Shown: positions 1-5,254 of the stretch, piece after piece
How positions within the stretch are numbered: the first letter of the stretch is position 1
How the letters are laid out: each line of letters opens with the position of its first letter
Assembly (NCBI GenBank): GCA_045628105.1
Contig: JAZQOX010000017.1
Coordinates: forward strand, 1-5,898
Reading direction: 5' to 3'
Length of the DNA stretch: 5,898 bases
Source of the DNA: UMGS1781 sp045628105
GTDB taxonomy: Bacteria; Bacillota; Clostridia; TANB77; CAG-508
The notes under the pieces: model-generated
Seen by the model: only the letters and a program-made list of their open reading frames with translations
Databases searched by the model: none
Told to the model about the DNA's origin: nothing
Program-made: the position numbers and the translations under genes

Positions 1-141
1 TAAGATTTGGCTTGCGGAGGTAAAAAACCAAAAACACAAAATGAAGTAGCCAAAATACTAGGAATTTCACGATCATACGTATCGAGAATAGAAACAAAAG
101 CAATAAAGAAATTAAATGATGAATTAGGAGAAGAAAGATAG
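1..141 (+). pseudogene. 3' end of a sporulation-type sigma factor (region 4), frame broken near its start
   Basis: Only the end of the gene lies in the window. Reading from about base 16 gives GGKKPKTQNEVAKIL, then GISRSYVSRIETKAIKKL and the stop TAG at 139-141. This is the sigma-70 region 4.2 helix-turn-helix, which binds the -35 element, and the SRSYVSRIE signature is typical of SigK/SigE-type sporulation sigma factors. The bases before it (3-14) encode RFGL, the usual lead-in, but in another frame, which hits TAA at 21-23. One +1 step near base 15-21 joins RFGL to the rest at the family's normal length. The break is shared exactly with the copy at 2390-2530. It could be a disabled gene or a gene needing a programmed shift; I mark it as a pseudogene cautiously. 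The upstream part is outside the window. Confidence 0.7.
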
Positions 142-154
142 GTGGCAATAGGGA
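1..154 (+). repeat. Direct repeat copy A (sigma-factor tail)
   Basis: This stretch aligns without gaps to 2390-2543 at an offset of 2389, with about 15 differences in 154 nt (about 90% identity). Bases 12-59 match 2401-2448 exactly (48 nt). Similarity continues about 13 nt past the stop codons, to CAATAGGGA, and then ends. The left end is cut by the window, so the repeat may be longer. Confidence 0.85.
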
Positions 155-206
155 GAAAAAAAGGAAAAGAAGGAAAAGAAGTCTCAATATTTGATACCTC
201 TTTTCC
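155..206 (-). terminator. Rho-independent terminator of the minus-strand protease operon
   Basis: On the minus strand, just past the stop of the 216-980 gene, GGAAAAGAGG (206-197) pairs with CTTCTTTTCC (181-172). This gives a 10-bp stem with one G-T pair and a loop of about 15 nt. It is followed by a T-rich run, TTCTTTTCCTTTTTTTC (171-155). The stem is A/T-rich and so weak, but position and T-tract fit an intrinsic terminator. Confidence 0.6.
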
Positions 207-215
207 TAAAAGCTA

Positions 216-980
216 TTATTCCTTAATTGAAGTGATATTTGTAGTTATATAATCCTGCAAATTTTCGTATTCCTGTGATTTATTGTTGAAAATCTTAGTA
301 TTATTATAGTCTAAATCTAATACAGAAATTTTTGAATTATTATTTGAAACATCTAATTTCATAAGACCATTTTGTAATCCGATGATTTTATATTTATTCA
401 TATCCTTGTTATAAGTAAAGTATGCTAAATATGTACTTCCTTCTTCAACATCCACGCAATTTCTTAATTGTGTATGAATATATGAAGTTTCTTTATTTAT
501 TTGAATTCCATTTTGAGCTCTAAGATAATCTCTTTTCTCATTAGAAGCTACAGGCTGGTATTTTTCCCATTCCGCAATTGTTAAATAACCACCAGTTGCA
601 CAATATTCTACAATATCACCGCTAGATAAATTGCCTTTTATATTAGAATTTATAAGCATTTTCCCATAAGTATTACCAACAATATTATCATATTCTGCAT
701 TAGCATAATCCAAAGAAACAATACGAACAATTGCAATATTGTCAGCACTTGATTTTAAGTCTTTTGAAGTGATTTCTGATGTCATATGGCCAAAAACTAT
801 GTTGTTCTCAGCAGCTTTTTTTTGTTCTGTTGATATATAGGAATAAGTTGAATACTCTTCATTTGAAACTATTTGTGTTAGTTGGTTAGATTGATTATTT
901 GACATAAATGAAATAATGCAGAGTGTGGATATTAAAAAGATAGCAAAAGATATACATAATAAAATAGTTGTTTTTTTCAT
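216..980 (-). CDS. Exported, membrane-anchored protein of unknown function (254 aa)
   Basis: I do not recognise a named family. Residues 1-4 (MKKT) are followed by a hydrophobic stretch to about residue 26 that could be a signal peptide or an N-terminal membrane anchor. No clear lipobox Cys or Ala-x-Ala cleavage site is visible. The rest is hydrophilic and probably extracytoplasmic. From about 80 to 145 comes a beta-rich pattern: NIAIVRIVSLDY, then GKMLINSNIKGNLSSGDIVEY, then a GGYLTIAEWEKYQP segment. It recalls small extracellular domains in which a promised-charge 'KGxLxxGD' turn precedes a beta-hairpin, but I cannot assign a function. The ATG at 978-980 has a good SD (GGGAGGAT, 993-986) abutting the stop of the upstream metalloprotease gene. 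The gap between the genes is only 13 nt, so the two are co-transcribed, and a role as partner, substrate or inhibitor of the protease is possible but unproven. A terminator follows. Confidence 0.85.
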   Translation of the reverse strand: MKKTTILLCISFAIFLISTLCIISFMSNNQSNQLTQIVSNEEYSTYSYISTEQKKAAENNIVFGHMTSEITSKDLKSSADNIAIVRIVSLDYANAEYDNIVGNTYGKMLINSNIKGNLSSGDIVEYCATGGYLTIAEWEKYQPVASNEKRDYLRAQNGIQINKETSYIHTQLRNCVDVEEGSTYLAYFTYNKDMNKYKIIGLQNGLMKLDVSNNNSKISVLDLDYNNTKIFNNKSQEYENLQDYITTNITSIKE

Positions 981-993
981 TTTTTATCCTCCC

Positions 994-1566
994 TTAATAT
1001 AAATAATTAATTGTCGCGTTATCACAAGCCTGAACAGTTGAAACATACCAATTGATAGTTAAAGGCCACATAATACTATATGGATTATCGTATTCGTCTA
1101 ATCCAAAACAATGTCCCATTTCATGTATCATATCAGCAGTGGTAACTGTTTGATTATTATTAATGTGGACTTCTGTATAGTAATAATTAGTTGTACCACT
1201 AAAAGGTAATTGCACACCGGAAGAAGTCCATATGTTAGTATAGGCAACATAGTCAGAATAATCTCCTGACATAGCTATAGCATAGAAATCCATATGAGTT
1301 GCTCTATTAGAAGAAACAGCAGTCATATATATTGGATTTGCTCCACAGCCTGTATATACCCAATTATTGGCTGCTGCATTAATTCTTGAAGTATAACTAC
1401 TTGCTGTTGTATCCACATAATAACATGTATTGGAAACACCCCTAGAATATCTAATTTCATGTTCATAAGTTGGAGACATGGTAACCTCTGTTGCAAAAAC
1501 ACTATTGGTTGCAAAGAATATTAGTGAAAAAGTAATTAAAAATATTACACATTTAAATAGTTTCAT
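994..1566 (-). CDS. Secreted zinc metalloprotease, metzincin/matrixin-like (190 aa)
   Basis: Residues 1-26 form a clear signal peptide: MKLFK, a hydrophobic core, then a probable cut after NSVFA-T. The mature protein has a metzincin layout. HEMGHCFGLDEY starts at H148, with His148 and His152 as zinc ligands, Glu149 as general base and Gly155 at the turn. A Met-turn-like YSIMWP follows at 163-168. The classic motif is HExxHxxGxxH (matrixins) or HExxHxxGxxD (snapalysins). Here the third-ligand position (158) is Glu and 157 is Asp, so the third ligand is uncertain. About 160 mature residues is close to a bare catalytic domain, with no obvious propeptide. Cys48, Cys74, Cys153 and Cys181 could form disulfides outside the cell. 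The start ATG (1566-1564) has a strong SD, AAAGGAGGA, 7 nt upstream. It is first gene of a two-gene unit with the 216-980 protein. Protease class is well supported; substrate unknown. Confidence 0.85.
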   Translation of the reverse strand: MKLFKCVIFLITFSLIFFATNSVFATEVTMSPTYEHEIRYSRGVSNTCYYVDTTASSYTSRINAAANNWVYTGCGANPIYMTAVSSNRATHMDFYAIAMSGDYSDYVAYTNIWTSSGVQLPFSGTTNYYYTEVHINNNQTVTTADMIHEMGHCFGLDEYDNPYSIMWPLTINWYVSTVQACDNATINYLY

Positions 1567-1649
1567 ACTTAAATCCTCCTTTCGTTTTTAAGCTTATCAC
1601 AAAAATATATCTAATACAAGAAAAGTGGAAAAAAGTAGAAAATAGAAAA

Positions 1650-1678
1650 TTTATACAATAATGAAAGAGATATTGAAA
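1650..1678 (-). promoter_or_regulatory. Candidate sigma-A promoter for the protease operon
   Basis: On the minus strand, TTTCAA (1678-1673) and TATAAA (1655-1650) are separated by exactly 17 bp. Transcription would start near 1643, giving a leader of about 75 nt. The -10 is good (5 of 6) but the -35 is weak (3 of 6), and the region is so AT-rich that chance matches are common. The 185-bp gap 1567-1751 between the divergent genes holds nothing else I can support. Confidence 0.35.
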
Positions 1679-1751
1679 GGATGTTAAAATAATGATAAAA
1701 GCATATTGAAAAAATTTTCTGGGATTTTTAATATAATAGGTGGTGTTGTGT

Positions 1752-2206
1752 ATGAGAAATTGTAAAAATATTCAGAAAATACCGACAGTTAATGAAGAAT
1801 ATTTACAAGAGAATATTCAAAAAAAACAATTCAAAGTAAGTCAGAATACAAGAAGAAGTATCTGTCAGAAAAAATACTAATTGTAGAAGATAACTTAAAT
1901 TTTGCAAATACTTTATATGAAACGCTAAATGAATTTGCAAGTGAAATTATAATAGCTTGTGATGGTCAAAAGGCCTTAAATATAATTAATAATTTAAAAC
2001 CGATAGATATGAAAGAAGTGTATAACAAAGTTGAATATTTATTAGGGCAAAGAGAAAATGTTAAATGGAATATAGATAAAAGTTTAGCTTCAATGTGTAG
2101 ATATACTGAAAAAAATATATTGAAAAGATATTTTGGAAATATAAATAATATAACAGCGAAAAAGTTTATGAAAGAGATTTATGATGTTTTGCAAAATGTG
2201 TATTAA
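1752..2206 (+). pseudogene. Degenerate Spo0A-like response regulator (frameshifted, internally deleted)
   Basis: An ATG at 1752 with SD AGGTGG (1738-1743) opens a 42-residue reading frame that stops at 1880. From 1796 a second frame is open to TAA at 2204-2206 without a good start. It encodes KILIVEDNLNFANTLYETL and CDGQKALNIINNLKPID, the first half of a receiver domain including the acidic ED pocket, and then jumps directly to VYNKVEYLLG. That resembles the Spo0A effector helix with MVYNDIELLG. The remainder (VKWNIDKSLASM, RYFGN, ITAKKFMKEIYDVL) follows the end of Spo0A, where VERAIRHAIEVAW, a LFG motif and a SEFIAMVADKL helix occur at matching spacing. Missing are the phosphoacceptor Asp half of the receiver and the segment around the recognition helix. 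A full Spo0A is about 260 residues; only about 110 recognisable residues remain. It is very unlikely to work as a phosphorylation-dependent regulator. Confidence 0.65.
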
Positions 2207-2208
2207 TA

Positions 2209-2530
2209 TTGATAAAAATAATTATACAAACAAAAGAAACAATATTTTATTTAATAGTATCATTAATAGACGTACTAGAAAATGATGAGAAAAATGTAGA
2301 AGATGAAATTGATTTTAAAATGAGAATAAAACAAATTTATGACAAAATAAAAAAAGTACTACAAGAAAGGGAACAAATAATTATAGAATTAAGATTTGGT
2401 TTGCGGAGGTAAAAAACCAAAAACACAAAATGAAGTAGCCAAAATACTTGAAATCTCAAGATCATACGTATCAAGAATAGAAACAAAAGCAATAAAAAAA
2501 CTAAACGAAGAATTAGGAGAAGAAAATTAA
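2209..2530 (+). pseudogene. Truncated sporulation-type sigma factor (regions 3-4), +1 frame break at 2404-2412
   Basis: The frame open from 2185 (TTG at 2209) encodes SLIDVLENDEKNVEDEI, then IYDKIKKVLQEREQIIIELRFGL. This is the end of region 3 and the start of region 4 of a SigE/SigK-type factor. The family pattern is an (S)LxDVL segment, then a LxxREKxIIxLRFGL helix. It stops at TAA 2410-2412 after CGG AGG. One base on, the frame carries GGKKPKTQNEVAKILEIS, then RSYVSRIETKAIKKL, ending at TAA 2528-2530. With a +1 step the joined protein has normal family length across the junction. The core-binding region 2 is absent; the homology starts only 3 nt after the Spo0A-like relic ends. Without region 2 it should not act as an ordinary sigma factor. 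The tail matches 1-141. Confidence 0.7.
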
Positions 2531-2543
2531 ATGTCAATAGGGA
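2390..2543 (+). repeat. Direct repeat copy B (sigma-factor tail)
   Basis: This is the partner of the repeat at 1-154, in the same orientation and about 90% identical. The differences are not spread evenly: none in 2401-2448, and beyond that mostly third-position or silent first-position changes in the GGKKPKTQ frame. It ends inside the left arm of the GC-rich hairpin that follows, of which copy A keeps only the first bases (AATAGGGA). Confidence 0.85.
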
Positions 2544-2588
2544 CGGTCTGGAGTGCGGAAAAAATATCCCACCCAGACCGTTCCTATT
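2536..2588 (+). repeat. GC-rich 16-bp inverted repeat (REP-like hairpin or terminator)
   Basis: AATAGGGACGGTCTGG (2536-2551) pairs with CCAGACCGTTCCTATT (2573-2588), with one G-T pair and a 21-nt loop. It starts 5 nt after the sigma-tail stop. There is no T-run after it on either strand, so it is not a textbook terminator. The GGGACGGT core is like the repetitive palindromes often seen between genes in Firmicutes, as far as I recall. It stands out from its AT-rich surroundings and could still end or stabilise a transcript. Confidence 0.7.
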
Positions 2589-2612
2589 AATACCTAAAGA
2601 CATAAATACACC

Positions 2613-2640
2613 ATTTCAAGTTACCATAATAACTTGAAAT
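2613..2640 (+). promoter_or_regulatory. Perfect inverted-repeat operator over the -35 of the AAA+ operon
   Basis: ATTTCAAGTTA (2613-2623) and TAACTTGAAAT (2630-2640) are perfect reverse complements separated by 6 nt (CCATAA). The right arm contains the TTGAAA -35 element. A dimeric regulator bound here would block RNA polymerase, so repression is the simplest reading. No regulator gene for it is in the window. A short RNA hairpin is unlikely to be its purpose because it lies upstream of the predicted transcription start. Confidence 0.6.
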
Positions 2641-2662
2641 AATGAGCACTTTATGATATAAT
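2634..2662 (+). promoter_or_regulatory. Sigma-A promoter of the AAA+/metallopeptidase operon
   Basis: TTGAAA (2634-2639), a 17-bp spacer, and a perfect TATAAT (2657-2662) with the extended -10 TG (2654-2655). Predicted start of transcription is near 2669, leaving about 33 nt before the ATG at 2702. This is the best promoter match in the window, and its -35 lies inside the right arm of the palindrome. Confidence 0.75.
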
Positions 2663-2688
2663 CATGTTTATTGTAATATAATGGAAAA

Positions 2689-2695
2689 GAGAGGA
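2689..2695 (+). promoter_or_regulatory. Ribosome binding site that decides the AAA+ start
   Basis: GAGAGGA sits 6 nt before the ATG at 2702. The in-frame ATG at 2681 lies upstream of this site, only about 12 nt from the predicted transcription start, and has no SD. The start at 2702 is therefore preferred. Confidence 0.65.
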
Positions 2696-2701
2696 ATTTT
2701 T

Positions 2702-4927
2702 ATGACGGGTAATAAAGGTGAATTTACATTATTAACAAAAGAGGAAATAGAAAAATTAGACGCAACAAAGAGAGATGCAAAAGTAACAGATTTTGCTATT
2801 TGTAATTGGTGTAGACCTTATAAATATTATACAAAAAGTTGTGATCAAACCTCTAATAAAGTTATTTGTAGAAATATGATCGTGAACGAGTTTGAGAGCA
2901 TGCAACCAAATGATGGATTTGGATTAGGAATTAGACTTGCATATAAATCAAAAAAACCACCAGAACTATTTATGCCACAAAATATAACTTCAGAGGAGTT
3001 AAGAGAAAAAATTGAAGAAGAATTTAACGCAAATGGTTTAGCTAAAACAACAAATGAATGGCCGTTTCGTGAAGGCTATTTAGGCAGCGGAAAAAAATAT
3101 CCTGGATATATATATAAAGGAAAAGAATATATAAGATATCAGAATGCTGATGGTGGTGAAAATGAAGAACTTTCAAATGGATTTAAATATAAAGGATATG
3201 AGTATTTATGGATAGAAGTTTCGAAAATTGAATGGCTTAGAGTACCAGGAACAGATTTATTTGTTACAGAAAGCGTAATCGATCATTTTCGATGGTTTGA
3301 TAATAAGAAAACGTATAATGGAAAGTTTGAAGACACTCTTATAAAAAAATATATAGATGAAAAGCTTGTGCCTAGCATGATTGATAAGTCAAAATTAGCT
3401 CAACCCGCAATAAAAAGTAGTGCTAGCACTCCAGCTGTTACAGCGAATAATGCAACTAACACACAGGCTACAATGCCAAGTAGTGCTAAAACTCCAGCTG
3501 TTACAGCGAATAATGCAACTAACACACAAGCAGCAATGTCAAGTAGTGAAAAGAAAACAGTAATACAAAAGGAAACAAATGACACCAAAAGAAAAAATAG
3601 AAAAACAAAATTGCAAAAATTAAATCCAGATACAACAGAAGAAAGTCAAATGCAAAAAATGACAGATACCGAACTTATAAAATATTGGGTTGATTCAGGA
3701 GATTCTGTATTATTAAGGGGACCATCAGGAATAGGAAAAACAGAGAGAATAAGAAACTTATATCCAAATTTAATAGAACTAAAGCTAACCAATAATATGT
3801 TCCCAGAAAAGGTTATAGGTTCAATGAATATTCAAACAGGAGAAGAAATACCACCAAACTATGCAAAACAAATAGTTATGCAAGGAACCACAGAGGAAGA
3901 AAAAAAACAGATTAATGAAAATATACAGAACATATATGATATAGCAGATGAAGTGTATAGAAGGTCACAAGAAAGTGATGAAAAACAAGTTCTATTATTA
4001 GATGAGTTATTAAATGTAAATGAACATATACAAAGTTTAGTATATACATTGGTATTAAGTAGATTAATAGAAATAGGTAAAGGTATGAAATTACCCAAAA
4101 ATGTAGTAATAGTTGGAACAGGAAATCAAAAAAAATATTCAAGAAGTGCATATGAGCTTGTAGAACCTTTAGAAAAGAGATTTGACCATATATTAGATAT
4201 GGAACCAAAAGTAGGAGAATGGCTATTGGAGTATGCAATACCAAAAAAAGTACATCCAGCTGTAATAGGTTATATAATGTCAAAATATAATAGTAAAGGA
4301 AGAAGCGAAAATATAGAAGATATTGGGTATTTTTATGAAGAACCAGAAATTGGAACAAAGACATTAGATAAATATGGTCAAAAAGGCAGAACAAATGACC
4401 CAAGAGGATGGGTATCAATATCAAAGTCTTTGTACAATTTTGAAAGATGCTTACAGGAAGGAAAATTTAGAGGAAAAGACATTACCGATATATTAAAAAG
4501 GACAATTAAATCAAAACTTCGAGAAGAATGGGCAGATGAATTTTTTGATTTTTATAATATGCCAACACTCACACCAGCAGAAATAGTTTCAAAAAAATTT
4601 ACGGAAGAAGATTTACCGGAGGATATAAATGAAAGATTTGCATATGTAACAGCATTACTAATGGCAGATGAAAATCAGGTTGAAGCTTGCAGAGATTTTA
4701 TTAGACAATATTGTGATCCGGAATATTTATCAATTTATGATATGTGTTGGGTAGGAAATGATGAAAGAAGAATGGAAAAACTAGCAGAGATACAAGAATT
4801 ATCAAAAGGGCATTCAGCACAAGAAGCTTCTAAGTTTGCTTCTAAAGGTCTTAAAGCTTATAAAAATTTAGGAAAGGCTTTCAGAAAAGATTTGCCTAAA
4901 GATAAATCTGATAGAGAAAGGGAATAA
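2702..4927 (+). CDS. MoxR-type AAA+ ATPase with a novel N-terminal domain (741 aa)
   Basis: The protein has three parts (numbering from ATG 2702; a start at 2681 would add 7 residues). Residues 1 to about 235 form an unassigned domain. It has Cys34, Cys37, Cys47 and Cys56 (CNWC first), a segment ending in GIRLAYK, and a later segment with YLWIEVSKIEWLRV, FVTESVIDHF and a run to YIDEKLVPSM. These segments recall DUF6273-like modules seen in Clostridia, but that is from memory of the pattern. Residues 239-280 are two 21-residue Ser/Thr/Ala/Asn linker repeats, followed by a Lys-rich stretch. The AAA+ core follows: Walker A GPSGIGKT (340-347), Walker B VLLLDE (430-435), sensor 1 GTGNQ with Asn475, and arginine-finger-like LEKRFDH (Arg493), all as in MoxR ATPases. 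A helical C-terminal part of about 220 residues ends the protein. MoxR proteins are chaperone-like ATPases that act with VWA or metallopeptidase partners, and such a partner lies two genes downstream. Probably cytoplasmic; no membrane segments. Confidence 0.88.
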   Translation: MTGNKGEFTLLTKEEIEKLDATKRDAKVTDFAICNWCRPYKYYTKSCDQTSNKVICRNMIVNEFESMQPNDGFGLGIRLAYKSKKPPELFMPQNITSEELREKIEEEFNANGLAKTTNEWPFREGYLGSGKKYPGYIYKGKEYIRYQNADGGENEELSNGFKYKGYEYLWIEVSKIEWLRVPGTDLFVTESVIDHFRWFDNKKTYNGKFEDTLIKKYIDEKLVPSMIDKSKLAQPAIKSSASTPAVTANNATNTQATMPSSAKTPAVTANNATNTQAAMSSSEKKTVIQKETNDTKRKNRKTKLQKLNPDTTEESQMQKMTDTELIKYWVDSGDSVLLRGPSGIGKTERIRNLYPNLIELKLTNNMFPEKVIGSMNIQTGEEIPPNYAKQIVMQGTTEEEKKQINENIQNIYDIADEVYRRSQESDEKQVLLLDELLNVNEHIQSLVYTLVLSRLIEIGKGMKLPKNVVIVGTGNQKKYSRSAYELVEPLEKRFDHILDMEPKVGEWLLEYAIPKKVHPAVIGYIMSKYNSKGRSENIEDIGYFYEEPEIGTKTLDKYGQKGRTNDPRGWVSISKSLYNFERCLQEGKFRGKDITDILKRTIKSKLREEWADEFFDFYNMPTLTPAEIVSKKFTEEDLPEDINERFAYVTALLMADENQVEACRDFIRQYCDPEYLSIYDMCWVGNDERRMEKLAEIQELSKGHSAQEASKFASKGLKAYKNLGKAFRKDLPKDKSDRERE
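3416..3541 (+). repeat. Two 63-bp tandem repeats encoding the linker of the AAA+ protein
   Basis: Unit 1 (3416-3478) and unit 2 (3479-3541) start with AGTAGTGCTA and share TPAVTANNATNTQA at the protein level. A third copy begins (AGTAGTG at 3542) and breaks off. The unit is a whole number of codons, so copy number can change without breaking the frame. The repeats lie exactly between the N-terminal domain and the ATPase core and encode a low-complexity, flexible linker. Confidence 0.9.
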
Positions 4928-4931
4928 TAAA

Positions 4932-5207
4932 ATGGGTGAATATAGTGAAGCTGCCGTTGAGGTCTTAGATATTTTACAACATACTAATAAATATGACTTG
5001 AAAAAAATTCCAAAAAGTTTCATAAAATTTTTAATAAAAATATCATCAAAAACATATAAGGTAGAATTTGACCATACAAAACCAATGAATCAGTTAAATT
5101 TAAAAGATGAAACAAAAGATATTTTAGGTTTTATATATATTACTTGGTGGTGTGGGGAAAAAGAGAAAGATGAATATAAAAGATGTATAAAGGATAATAT
5201 GTACTAA
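4932..5207 (+). CDS. Small conserved-looking protein of unknown function (91 aa)
   Basis: The ATG follows the AAA+ stop by 4 nt and uses an SD (AAAGGGA) inside the end of that gene, so the two are translationally coupled. The protein begins MGEYSEAAVEVLDILQHT, continues with LKKIPKSFIKFLIKISSKTY and LKDETKDILGFIYITWWC, and ends in a charged EKEKDEYKRC segment. It is probably mostly helical and cytoplasmic: no signal peptide and no transmembrane helix. Short proteins with a 'SEAxxEVLxIL ... KIPxxFIxFL ... LxDETKxILGxIYIxYWC' pattern occur in Clostridia to my recollection, without a known job. Its position between an AAA+ ATPase and its likely metallopeptidase partner suggests an accessory or adaptor, which is inference. 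Confidence 0.85.
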   Translation: MGEYSEAAVEVLDILQHTNKYDLKKIPKSFIKFLIKISSKTYKVEFDHTKPMNQLNLKDETKDILGFIYITWWCGEKEKDEYKRCIKDNMY

Positions 5208-5254
5208 AATATGTTGCTTTTTTATAAAGTTATTTAGAAAGGATTGTGCTAATT

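Noticed and set aside
16..43. Internal translation restart after GGAGGT in the sigma tails
   Set aside because: No ATG, GTG or TTG lies in the GGKKPKTQ frame at SD distance; the ATG at 41 is in another frame and stops after two codons.
1706..1737. TTGAAA and a perfect TATAAT before the Spo0A-like relic
   Set aside because: The spacer is 20 bp, and transcription from this -10 would start at or after the SD of the ATG at 1752, leaving no usable leader. The match is probably chance in AT-rich DNA.
1..2530. A skin-type element that splits sigK and is excised to restore it
   Set aside because: No recombinase is present, the copies are two tails rather than two halves of one gene, and joining them would not remove the frame break.
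2677..2682. Second TATAAT as an alternative promoter
   Set aside because: No -35 lies at the right distance; the element at 2657-2662 has a correctly spaced TTGAAA and extended TG.
2681..2683. ATG as the start of the AAA+ protein
   Set aside because: It has no SD and lies very near the predicted transcription start, whereas ATG 2702 has GAGAGGA at 6 nt.
3912..4424. Minus-strand open frame inside the AAA+ gene (170 codons), with similar ones at 1323-1514, 2337-2603, 3400-3588, 3859-4098, 5124-5336 and 5663-5881
   Set aside because: They have low-complexity Leu/Phe/Ile-rich translations and mirror A-rich or repetitive coding DNA on the other strand, with no homology to any family I recognise.
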